A stretch of 12,559 bases of DNA from Candidatus Kerfeldbacteria bacterium CG08_land_8_20_14_0_20_43_14 (GCA_002774575.1 PEXW01000062.1:1-12559); one strand, 5' to 3'; positions 6,480 through 12,505 are shown, counted from the first letter of the stretch. The notes: generated by a model from the letters alone, not told the origin. Numbers and translations: made by a program.

Positions 6480-6553
6480 AGGCTTCGGCCTCTGGCCCTA
6501 CGGGCCAACGGACCGGAGGGAGGCCAACGCTCTATCCGTTGAGCTACGGGCGC
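6480..6553 (-). pseudogene. Truncated 5' half of tRNA-Arg with hairpin insertion
   Basis: Bases 6519-6553 are identical for 35 nt to the 5' half of the intact tRNA-Arg (6179-6213), from the acceptor 5' strand into the anticodon loop. About 30 nt of GC-rich palindrome (with TTGGCCC-GTA-GGGCCA) follows, then a short GAAGCC resembling the 3' anticodon stem. There is no T arm and no acceptor 3' strand, so it cannot fold as a tRNA. Confidence 0.8.
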
Positions 6554-6572
6554 CTAAAAAACGATAAACATT

Positions 6573-6606
6573 ATCCCGTCGTAAGGCGGGATCCGCCTCG
6601 GGCGGA
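6573..6606 (-). repeat. Two adjacent small hairpins downstream of the nucleotidyltransferase gene
   Basis: ATCCCG/CGGGAT (6573-6578 with 6587-6592) and TCCGCC/GGCGGA (6592-6597 with 6601-6606) lie 19 nt past the stop of the minus-strand operon. A T6 run appears further along on the minus strand (6559-6554), so they may contribute to termination before the tRNA module, but the spacing is long. They resemble the other GC-rich palindromes of the window. Confidence 0.4.
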
Positions 6607-6624
6607 AACGGCGAAGGCAAATTA

Positions 6625-7350
6625 CTACTCCCCTCTTTCATTCAAAAACCGGCTGACTGTTTCAACATCTTCTGGCGAGCCAAAATCTTTCCAATAATCC
6701 TGAATGGGCTGAATAAAAACTTTACCTTGTCTGGCTAACTCCGTAACCGCATCAGTCAGATACAGCTCATTTTTCGGGGGAGTCGGCTTAACCCTCTGAC
6801 AGGCTTCAAAAATCTCCGGGGTAAAAATGAACAAACCGGTGTTGATCAGCTTAGAACCGACATCATGGTCTGGTTTTTCAATTATCTCTTTTAGTCGATT
6901 GTTCGGCCCAGGAATCAGCACACCGTACTTTTGCCAGTTATCGTGCGGCAAAGCGCCCACATAGCAATTACCGTCATCATGGTTCATAGCTTTCAAATCT
7001 CTGGCTGAATACAAATTATCGCCATAAACCGCTAAAAAACTTTTACCATCAACCGCCTTTTGCGCGGCCAAAACCGGTACGGCCGTTCCGTATTTATCGT
7101 CGCCCATTATGGCAAACTGATTAACAATGGTTAATGGGCACGGATATTTTTCGGCAAATTTTTCAATATGCTGGCACAAATGCCCGACCACCACGATCAA
7201 ATCATCAAATCCGGCTTGGCGTAAATTTTCCAAAAGGTGCCATAAAAACGGCTTGCCATTCACCTCAATCATGTGCTTGGGCTTGTCTTTGGCCAGTTCT
7301 TTCATGCGGGTGCCTTTGCCGGCTGCGGAAATGACTGCAGTTTTTATCAT
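6625..7350 (-). CDS. Sugar-phosphate nucleotidyltransferase
   Basis: A 241-aa NTP_transferase-fold enzyme. The N-terminal signature SAAGKGTRMKELAKDKPKHM (8-27) matches GxGTRxxPxTxxxPKxM, with Arg15 and Lys25 placed to bind the NTP phosphates. KYGTAVPVLAA (87-97) and AVYGDN (107-112, metal-binding Asp111) follow, with EKPD and NTGLFIF further on. The family couples a sugar 1-phosphate to a nucleoside triphosphate for cell-envelope sugar synthesis. The sugar and base specificity (glucose, mannose or GlcNAc type) cannot be told, and the protein lacks the C-terminal left-handed beta-helix of GlmU. It is the last gene of the ruvA operon, 9 nt after the FemAB-like gene, with no clear ribosome binding site. 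It ends in tandem stops, TAG TAA. Confidence 0.85.
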   Translation of the reverse strand: MIKTAVISAAGKGTRMKELAKDKPKHMIEVNGKPFLWHLLENLRQAGFDDLIVVVGHLCQHIEKFAEKYPCPLTIVNQFAIMGDDKYGTAVPVLAAQKAVDGKSFLAVYGDNLYSARDLKAMNHDDGNCYVGALPHDNWQKYGVLIPGPNNRLKEIIEKPDHDVGSKLINTGLFIFTPEIFEACQRVKPTPPKNELYLTDAVTELARQGKVFIQPIQDYWKDFGSPEDVETVSRFLNERGE

Positions 7351-7359
7351 AAATTTAAT

Positions 7360-8391
7360 TTAACGGAGGACTTTTAAAAGACTATACCAGGTTTTTTTTA
7401 TTGGCAACTCTCTGGCATCAAGATAAGAAAAAATCTGACCGCCAAAACCCAGCTTGAACCTGGTAATGCCGGCCCAACTGGCGCCAGATTTTGATTGTCT
7501 TTTCCGTTCTTCAGTCTGAATGCCAAAAAAATCATACCAATTTCTACCAGCTGCCTTGGCTTCCAAAATCTGGCGCCACTGCAAAAGATGCGGGGCCATG
7601 ACATTCCTAAACTGGTTGCTGGAAGCGCCATGAACATAAATTGAAGTGTCGGCAAAATTAATGACTATGTTGGCGGCTATTAGCTGATTTTCAAAACTGG
7701 CTATGTACAGCCTAAACATCTCTTCAGGTAAAATTTCGGCCATCTTTTTATAATAAGCCTGGCTATGGCTGGAAAATTTGTCTCTGGAAGTTGTTTCTTT
7801 ATTGATTTTAACAAATTCATCAATTTTCTCTTTAACCAAAAAACCGGAATAGCTGGCTATGCTCACGCCTTTTTTCTCGGCTAAGCGGATATTATATCTA
7901 GTTTTTTCGTGCATTTTTTGAAGCAATGAATTTTCATCCTGCTTCAAATCCAGAATAATCGTATCCACGGGCTGAAAGGCTTTTGCTTTTATGAATTTGT
8001 TTTCAACTTCAAATTTTTTAAATAATGACTCATTGCGTTTTTCAATAGCAGTTTCCAAATGCAGATACATGGCCTTTTTGCTTTTAGCTTCATCCGCCAT
8101 TTTTTTAATTAATAAGCCTAAAACTTCCTGATATTCTTTTGGACCCAGTTTGAAATCCACGACTGGCCCAGAAAATACAGTCAGGGTTTGCTGGCCAAAG
8201 CGCCACGGCTCTAACAAGCCTTGGGCAATGCCGACAATGTTTTGATTTCTCACCGTGGCGATTCTAAAAATTTTCGCGCCACAGGCTTTTTGAAATTCGC
8301 CCCAGGCCCAGGATTGCTGAAATGGAGCGCGCTGAATGCCGCTCAAAAATTTCTCCCAATTTTCTTGGTCAGACCAATTTTGGACTTCCAT
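7360..8391 (-). CDS. FemAB-family aminoacyltransferase (peptidoglycan bridge formation type)
   Basis: A 343-aa protein of the FemA/FemB/lipid II aminoacyltransferase type, two tandem GNAT-like folds that use aminoacyl-tRNA to extend peptidoglycan side chains. Family signs are APFQQSWAWGEFQKACGAKI (22-41), the FQPVDTIILDLKQDENSLLQ then KMHEKTRYNIRLAEKKGV stretch in the middle, and the C-terminal KAAGRNWYDFFGI...RFKLGFGGQIFSYLD. Length agrees with short FemX-like members; the helical coiled-coil arm of staphylococcal FemA is not evident. The start ATG lies one base after the ruvA stop. Members of this family also act on other substrates, so peptidoglycan is likely but not proven. The next gene's sugar nucleotidyltransferase supports an envelope role. 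Confidence 0.88.
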   Translation of the reverse strand: MEVQNWSDQENWEKFLSGIQRAPFQQSWAWGEFQKACGAKIFRIATVRNQNIVGIAQGLLEPWRFGQQTLTVFSGPVVDFKLGPKEYQEVLGLLIKKMADEAKSKKAMYLHLETAIEKRNESLFKKFEVENKFIKAKAFQPVDTIILDLKQDENSLLQKMHEKTRYNIRLAEKKGVSIASYSGFLVKEKIDEFVKINKETTSRDKFSSHSQAYYKKMAEILPEEMFRLYIASFENQLIAANIVINFADTSIYVHGASSNQFRNVMAPHLLQWRQILEAKAAGRNWYDFFGIQTEERKRQSKSGASWAGITRFKLGFGGQIFSYLDARELPIKKTWYSLLKVLR

Positions 8392-8392
8392 A

Positions 8393-8980
8393 TTATTTTG
8401 CCTGGCCGTGATTTTTTAAAACGGCCTTAATTTTTGCAGCCGGGTCTTTAATTTCTTTAGGCAAATCAGCCAGGGCTGTCCTGGCTTCAGCCGCGGAATA
8501 GCCTAATTGTTCCAAGGCAGAAATAACATCTGCATCATCATTGCCCCCTGCTGTTCCAGAAATGCTATCCATGACGAATTGCCCATCCAACTTGCCGACC
8601 AGTTCTCTGACAATCCTTTCCGCGGTTTTTGCCCCAATGCCGGAAACTTTGGTCAACATGCTGATTTCATTTTTCTGCACAGCTTTAACAATATCCAAAA
8701 CCCTGGCGCGCGACAAAACCCCCAAGGCGGATTTGGGGCCCACGCCATTCACGCTTAAAAGTTTTTCAAACATATCCCGCTCGTCTGCGGTCAAAAAACC
8801 GTAAAGCTCCTGAGCGTCTTCCCGCTGATGATGGTGAGTATATAAAGTGTAAGTCTGGTTTATTTCCAAACCAGCCAGGGCTTGTGGCGTAACAAAAACC
8901 CGATAGCCCACGCCATTCACATCTATAATGGCAGATTTTACGGTTAAGGCAGTAATTTGCCCTCGTATTTGCGCGATCAT
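8393..8980 (-). CDS. ruvA: Holliday junction branch migration protein RuvA
   Basis: A 195-aa protein that binds four-way DNA junctions as a tetramer and loads the RuvB motor. The N-terminal OB domain (MIAQIRGQITAL...IIDVNGVGYRVFV) is followed by two helix-hairpin-helix motifs, LLSVNGVGPKSALGVLS (74-90) and LTKVSGIGAKTAERIVREL (109-127). A Gly/Asp-rich linker and a C-terminal UBA-like domain III (150-195, ISALEQLGYSAAEARTAL) complete it. Length is standard. It starts at ATG 8980, only about 10 nt after a consensus -10 box, so the mRNA may be leaderless. RuvB and RuvC are not adjacent; instead femAB-like and nucleotidyltransferase genes follow with 1-nt and 9-nt gaps. Confidence 0.95.
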   Translation of the reverse strand: MIAQIRGQITALTVKSAIIDVNGVGYRVFVTPQALAGLEINQTYTLYTHHHQREDAQELYGFLTADERDMFEKLLSVNGVGPKSALGVLSRARVLDIVKAVQKNEISMLTKVSGIGAKTAERIVRELVGKLDGQFVMDSISGTAGGNDDADVISALEQLGYSAAEARTALADLPKEIKDPAAKIKAVLKNHGQAK

Positions 8981-8990
8981 AAGTGCCTGA

Positions 8991-8996
8991 ATTATA
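8991..8996 (-). promoter_or_regulatory. Consensus -10 box for the ruvA operon
   Basis: TATAAT on the minus strand ends 10 nt before the ruvA ATG. The -35 region is poor (a T-rich GTTTTT at 17-nt spacing). Transcription would start about 0-5 nt before the ATG, giving a leaderless or nearly leaderless transcript. Confidence 0.55.
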
Positions 8997-9088
8997 GCAT
9001 TTTTAATAAACCAAAAACTTTTTCTGGCTTATTTAGCAACTTATCCTAAGTTCATGCTTATAACAATGCCGCTTTTGCCGTCAACAAA

Positions 9089-9117
9089 TTGACTTTAAAA
9101 ATTTTCTCAAGTAAGGT
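9089..9117 (+). promoter_or_regulatory. Candidate promoter of the FW/EW gene cluster
   Basis: TTGACT (9089-9094), a 17-nt spacer and TAAGGT (9112-9117), about 56 nt before the TTG start at 9174. The -10 box continues as TAAGGTAA, identical to that before prs (2307-2314). Confidence 0.42.
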
Positions 9118-9173
9118 AAGTTAAAATCACAAATTCAAATACGGTTCTCTAACAACTGAATAAAGGAGGGAAA

Positions 9174-9341
9174 TTGAAACCCGCAAAAAATACTGCTGGC
9201 ACTTCGGTTTGGTTTTTGTTTTGCCAGTTCAAACAGCATTTTCCGGATAAAGAAAGTTTTTCGGAAAAGGCTTTCTGGCAATTTCTTAGGGATTGTGAAT
9301 GGTCTTCGAGCTTGTTGGCACTTAAAAATCCAAACCGCTAA
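9174..9341 (+). CDS. Small 55-aa protein with FW...EW motif
   Basis: A start at TTG 9174 is set by AAAGGAGGG three nucleotides upstream. The product is 55 aa, tryptophan- and phenylalanine-rich (SVWFLFCQFKQHFP, EKAFWQFLRDCEWSSSLLAL) and ends at TAA. It is not recognised. Its FW (34-35) and EW (42-43) lie exactly as far apart as in the next two reading frames: FWQFLRDCEW here, FWAWVKEHEW at 9356 and FWKTIFKHEW at 10087. It therefore looks like a short or truncated paralogue. The 217-aa gene starts 14 nt later in another frame, so the two are probably co-translated. The strong ribosome binding site and shared motif are the main evidence that it is real. Confidence 0.65.
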   Translation: MKPAKNTAGTSVWFLFCQFKQHFPDKESFSEKAFWQFLRDCEWSSSLLALKNPNR

Positions 9342-9355
9342 TCCTGCTAGAATTA

Positions 9356-10009
9356 ATGTCACCCAGAGATTTTTGGGCTTGGGTCAAAGAGCACGAATGG
9401 ACTTTGGAAATACTGACTTGGGCTAAGCGACAAAACGGCGTGATTACTTTGGAAAGTTTAAAAAACTCATTGCCTGACGAATACTGCCGGCAAAACCAAA
9501 AATGCTGCTGGGAAATTTTTGCTCTGGCTCTGGAGTTGTTCATCTGGCAATGGTCAGCCGAAACCCAGGGCGCTTTTCAAATCAGAGCTGCCAACCCGGT
9601 TAAACTTAGCCATCAGCCTGTTATGATTAAAAACCTGCCCGTCTCTGGCGAGGTCGCTAAACAACTTGAACGGTATTACCAAGAGCATAATACTACTTTG
9701 GAAGTTTTGTTCCATCGCATTGTAGAATATGAATCCTTTAAAGCTGAAGCGGCCAAAATTGGCATATCAGATGGCATATTTCAAGAACTGCTAAAACAAT
9801 TCGGCGGAATGCTTATTGTCAAAGCAGCGCTGGAAACAATTGAACGATATTGCCAAACTCAAGGCTGCACTATGCCTAAACTTTTCAGCCAGGAAAATTG
9901 CGAAGACCCATTATCCAGAGCAAACGAAATTGGAATTGTTACGGCGGCTTACCTAAGGCTTGTGCGATTTTTTCAGGGCACTTTAAGCCCTGAAAAGGTT
10001 TCCGTTTGA
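9356..10009 (+). CDS. Hypothetical 217-aa protein of the FW...EW family
   Basis: Not recognised; soluble, mainly helical, without signal peptide or membrane segment. Residues 1-75 form a domain shared with the reading frame at 10087: DFWAWVKEHEWTLEIL, then SLPDEYC, then ALELFIWQWSAETQG. Between SLP and LEL both proteins have exactly 18 residues, and the following 18 align without gaps. The remainder (about 80-217) is unique here, with helices such as EVAKQLERYYQEHNTTLEVL and AALETIERYCQTQG, and several cysteines. The ATG at 9356 has no strong ribosome binding site; coupling to the 55-aa gene 14 nt upstream is likely. Standing directly before a sigma factor carrying the same domain, it may be a partner or regulator of that sigma factor; this is inference only. 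Confidence 0.72.
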   Translation: MSPRDFWAWVKEHEWTLEILTWAKRQNGVITLESLKNSLPDEYCRQNQKCCWEIFALALELFIWQWSAETQGAFQIRAANPVKLSHQPVMIKNLPVSGEVAKQLERYYQEHNTTLEVLFHRIVEYESFKAEAAKIGISDGIFQELLKQFGGMLIVKAALETIERYCQTQGCTMPKLFSQENCEDPLSRANEIGIVTAAYLRLVRFFQGTLSPEKVSV

Positions 10010-10086
10010 TTCTTCTATTCTGTGGGTTCTTATTGTCCTAAGCCTTAATAACCAACCGAAATTCACATTTTTAATTAGGAACAATT

Positions 10087-10326
10087 GTGACAGGAGAAAA
10101 GTTATTGTCCCAGTTGCTAGCCCGAATGCACATTTGCAACCCGGTCGAGCTGACTAATTTCTGCCTGAAATTGCCTGCCACCGCAAATTTGGCCAAGTTT
10201 CAATCAGAAGCCATAAGTGAACTGGCAAAGGAAATTGAAGAAAAGCAGTTTTGGAAAACAATCTTCAAACATGAATGGTTGCTCGAACTTTTTCCCTTTA
10301 ATGGCCAGCCAAAAACTTGCGAATAG
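10087..10326 (+). CDS. FW...EW N-terminal reading frame, ending at an in-frame TAG before the sigma factor
   Basis: A 79-codon frame from GTG 10087 (AGGA about seven nucleotides upstream) to TAG 10324-10326. It encodes a helical segment (EKLLSQLLARMHICNPVELT), then FWKTIFKHEWLLELF (55-69). The frame beyond the TAG is the same as that of the sigma factor (10087 and 10405 differ by 318 nt). The residues after the TAG continue the homology with the preceding 217-aa protein: SLP, 18 residues, LELSTWWFF. The natural product is therefore probably a single protein of about 446 residues with this part as its N-terminus. As the sequence stands, translation would give either this 79-aa fragment or a readthrough fusion. 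Confidence 0.6.
   Translation: MTGEKLLSQLLARMHICNPVELTNFCLKLPATANLAKFQSEAISELAKEIEEKQFWKTIFKHEWLLELFPFNGQPKTCE
10324..10326 (+). other. In-frame amber codon within the sigma factor reading frame
   Basis: The TAG follows PKTCE and precedes SRVCQSLPAELK in the same frame. Sequence on both sides aligns to the 217-aa neighbour, so the codon falls inside one domain and not between two genes. No start codon with a ribosome binding site is seen just downstream. Confidence 0.7.
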
Positions 10327-10404
10327 TCACGAGTTTGCCAAAGTCTGCCCGCGGAATTAAAAATCAACCATTCCAGCCTGCCTACAACCATCTTTTTTGA
10401 AGTC

Positions 10405-11427
10405 TTGGAATTATCCACCTGGTGGTTTTTTGCTCCGGTTTACGGAAATCTACGGCTGGTGTTTTCGACTAGCGATGAAGCTGATAATGAAGCGCAGTTG
10501 ACCAGCTTGATTCGCCCCAAACTAAAATCAGGGAGCTCTTCTGGGCGAAAACCGAAAAAATTAAGAAAGAGGTCTTTGCCAATTAATAAGGAGGGGCACT
10601 CGCTTGATCTCTATCTTAAAGAAATCGCCGAGATCAAGTTGGTTGATTCGGCAGAAGAAGCGCGGTTGACCAAATCGATTCATCAAGGGGATGTAGTAGA
10701 TCTAAAACGATTGGTTTCGGCTAACTTGCGCTTTGTGGTCTTTTTTGCCAAATCCTACCAAGGCCTTGGCTTGTCTCTGGCCGACCTGATTAATGAAGGC
10801 AATATAGGTTTAATTAAAGCCGCCAAAAAATTTGACGAAACCCGGGGATTCAAATTTATTTCTTACGCGGTCTGGTGGGTTCGCCAAGCCATTTTGGAGG
10901 CATTAGCCAGAAATTCCCGTTTGGTTAGGCTGCCCTTGAACCGCGTCGGCACTTTGATCAAGATCAATAAAACCACAGACCGACTCGAGCAAGTTTTAAG
11001 CCGACCAACTTCAGCTAGGGACATTGCCAAAGCTTTGCGGATCTCTGAAGAAGAAGTAATACTGACCATGAATTTGTCAGGCAGTGAAATTTCCCTTGAT
11101 GCTCCTTTGAGGGACGACGATGATAACACGCTTCATGACACTTTAAATGACGAGCAAGCTGTTTTGCCTCATAGACCGGCTTTAAAAACCAGCTTGCAAC
11201 TGGAAATTGATGCTGTTCTTGACACCCTAACTCCCAGGGAAGCCGTCATTATTAGCGATTACTTTGGTATTAATTGTGACAAAACTTTGGTTTTAGAAGA
11301 AATTGGAGGTAAGCTTCACTTAACTCGTGAAAGGGTAAGGCAAATCAAGGAAAAAGCCTTGCGTAAGCTAAGGCGACGCAGCCGATCCTTCGCTTTAAAA
11401 AGTTACTGGGCTAGTATGGATGTTTAA
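10405..11427 (+). CDS. RNA polymerase sigma factor, sigma-70 (RpoD/SigA-like)
   Basis: Directs RNA polymerase to promoters. Numbered from the TTG at 10405: region 1.2 (HSLDLYLKEIAEIKLVDSAE, 65-84); region 2 (100-168), with FDETRGFKFISYAVWWVRQA as the 2.3/2.4 melting and -10 recognition part; region 3 (177-255, RLPLNRVGTLIKI); region 4 (266-325) with the helix-turn-helix LHLTRERVRQIKEKALRKLR. This is the layout of principal or group 2 sigma factors. The TTG is only the first possible start after the TAG at 10324 and has no ribosome binding site. The frame is open back to that TAG and codes for the end of an FW...EW-family domain, followed by a basic linker (GRKPKKLRKR). The true protein likely begins at 10087. 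It ends at TAA, within a strong terminator. Confidence 0.9.
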   Translation: MELSTWWFFAPVYGNLRLVFSTSDEADNEAQLTSLIRPKLKSGSSSGRKPKKLRKRSLPINKEGHSLDLYLKEIAEIKLVDSAEEARLTKSIHQGDVVDLKRLVSANLRFVVFFAKSYQGLGLSLADLINEGNIGLIKAAKKFDETRGFKFISYAVWWVRQAILEALARNSRLVRLPLNRVGTLIKINKTTDRLEQVLSRPTSARDIAKALRISEEEVILTMNLSGSEISLDAPLRDDDDNTLHDTLNDEQAVLPHRPALKTSLQLEIDAVLDTLTPREAVIISDYFGINCDKTLVLEEIGGKLHLTRERVRQIKEKALRKLRRRSRSFALKSYWASMDV

Positions 11428-11467
11428 CCACCTGTTTTCAAATATTTTTTCAACAGGTGGTTTTTTT
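11427..11467 (+). terminator. Intrinsic terminator after the sigma factor gene
   Basis: ACCACCTGTT (11427-11436) pairs perfectly with AACAGGTGGT (11452-11461) and is followed by a T7 run. The stem starts at the last base of the sigma stop codon. Confidence 0.9.
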
Positions 11468-11474
11468 ATTCTTT

Positions 11475-11504
11475 AAAAAACCTCCGCTGGATTTTCAGTG
11501 GAGG
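11475..11504 (-). terminator. Minus-strand terminator without a visible gene
   Basis: CCTCCGCTG (11481-11489) pairs with CAGTGGAGG (11496-11504) with one wobble. On the minus strand it is followed by a T6 run (11480-11475). It would end a leftward transcript from the right, where the insertion sequence now lies, so the gene it served was probably displaced or lies beyond the window. Confidence 0.55.
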
Positions 11505-11513
11505 ATCTACATA

Positions 11514-11530
11514 AGACTTGCTCCTATATA
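11514..11530 (+). repeat. Left inverted repeat of the insertion sequence
   Basis: AGACTTGCTCCTATATA, matching the complement of 12489-12505 at 15 of 17 bases. Its TTGCTC also serves as the -35 box of the transposase promoter. Confidence 0.8.
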
Positions 11531-11546
11531 GCCTCTCTGCGATAAT
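11518..11546 (+). promoter_or_regulatory. Transposase promoter
   Basis: TTGCTC (11518-11523), a 17-nt spacer and GATAAT (11541-11546). The ATG at 11553 is only six nucleotides past the -10 box, too close for a normal start with leader, so the true start may be leaderless or slightly inside the gene. Confidence 0.35.
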
Positions 11547-11552
11547 GGAGGC

Positions 11553-12449
11553 ATGAACATCGCCAAACTCTCTCGCGATCCGCGAGCTATCAAAGCCTTA
11601 ACAGGCCTCTCCTACCAAGAATTTTCTGATCTCGTCCCCGTATTTGAAAAGTCGATATACGACATTCGAATGCAAAAACGAGATCGAAAGAGAAGGGCTG
11701 GCGGGGGCAAGAGAGGAGTATTGCAGACCACCGAAGCGAGGCTCTTCTTTGTGCTGTTCTACCTCAAAACCTACCCCACCTTTGATGTGCTGGCCTTTCT
11801 CTTCGGTTTCCAGCGAGGCCACGCCTGCGAGGCAGGGCACCGATACATGGCGGTGCTGGAAACAGCGTTAGGCAAAAAGATCGTGCTGCCAGAGCGAAAA
11901 ATCAACTCCGTGGAAGAATTCTTGCAGAAATTCCCAGCTGCCAAGGAGGTCTTCTTCGACGGCGTGGAGCGCCGCACCAACCGACCTGGGCGCACGAAGA
12001 ACCAAAAGAAGACGTACTCTGGCAAGAAGAAGGCGCATACCCGAAAGAATGTGGTTCTGACCGATGAGAAGAAGCGGATTCTCGTGCTCTCGCCGACCAA
12101 ATCCGGCCGGCGCCACGACAAAAGAATTGCTGACAAATTTATGTTCGCTGAACATGTGCCACCTGACGTCTTGATTGTCGCGGACTCCGGATTCCAGGGC
12201 ATCCAGCATGTCCATCCCAAGACCTGGTTGCCGCACAAAGGTACTAAGAAACACCCATTGGATGTTGAGCGCAAACACGAAAACACAATCATCTCGCATT
12301 TTCGCGTATGTGTTGAACACGCCATTGGTGGTATGAAGCGATACCGAGCATTCTCCGAGGTACTGCGCAACACCTTGGGCTATATGAGCGATATGGTTGC
12401 ACTCCTTGCAGCAGGACTTTGGAACTACCACCTGGGATACGCGCGCTAG
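11553..12449 (+). CDS. IS5-family-like DDE transposase
   Basis: A 298-aa transposase with an N-terminal helix-turn-helix region (about 17-95, TGLSYQEFSDLVPVFE and TTEARLFFVLFYLKTYPTFD) and a DDE_Tnp_4-type catalytic domain. Visible catalytic residues are Asp136 in VFFDGVERR, Asp211 in VADSGFQG and Glu256 in VEHAIGGMKR. A basic stretch (144-165) lies between the first two. It cuts and joins the element ends marked by the inverted repeats. Length is normal and the frame is intact, so the element may be active. The ATG at 11553 has GGAGG a few bases upstream; it ends at TAG. Codon use is richer in GC than in the neighbouring chromosomal genes, in line with recent acquisition. Confidence 0.9.
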   Translation: MNIAKLSRDPRAIKALTGLSYQEFSDLVPVFEKSIYDIRMQKRDRKRRAGGGKRGVLQTTEARLFFVLFYLKTYPTFDVLAFLFGFQRGHACEAGHRYMAVLETALGKKIVLPERKINSVEEFLQKFPAAKEVFFDGVERRTNRPGRTKNQKKTYSGKKKAHTRKNVVLTDEKKRILVLSPTKSGRRHDKRIADKFMFAEHVPPDVLIVADSGFQGIQHVHPKTWLPHKGTKKHPLDVERKHENTIISHFRVCVEHAIGGMKRYRAFSEVLRNTLGYMSDMVALLAAGLWNYHLGYAR

Positions 12450-12488
12450 GAACACCGCACGGGGCTGAAGATCGGCTCCGATTTTTGT

Positions 12489-12505
12489 TATATGGGAGCG
12501 AGTCT
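12489..12505 (-). repeat. Right inverted repeat of the insertion sequence
   Basis: The complement matches the left repeat at 15 of 17 positions. It lies 39 nt after the transposase stop. The last 51 bases of the window (12509-12559) show no feature. Confidence 0.8.

Larger units (their letters stand above)
11514..12505 (+). mobile_element. IS5-family-like insertion sequence, complete (992 bp)
   Basis: The imperfect terminal inverted repeats are AGACTTGCTCCTATATA (11514-11530) and the complement of 12489-12505 (AGACTCGCTCCCATATA), matching at 15 of 17 positions. ATA flanks both outer ends (11511-11513 and 12506-12508), a probable 3-bp target duplication. One transposase gene fills the interior. 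The element is more GC-rich than the neighbouring genes. It sits between the sigma factor terminator region and the right edge and breaks no recognisable gene. Confidence 0.85.

Noticed and set aside
6480..6553. A second functional tRNA-Arg, or a tRNA with an anticodon-loop intron
   Set aside because: The insertion lies in the anticodon loop as an intron would, but no T arm or 3' acceptor strand follows; only a six-base remnant of the 3' anticodon stem is seen, so no mature tRNA could form.
9342..9355. Fusion of the 55-aa and 217-aa genes by a frameshift
   Set aside because: Both carry their own complete FW...EW motif and the first has its own TAA, so they are better explained as separate paralogues than as one broken gene.
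11771..12455. Long minus-strand frames opposite the transposase (200 and 195 aa)
   Set aside because: They are antisense to an intact DDE transposase with catalytic residues in place; long antisense frames are usual in GC-rich IS genes.
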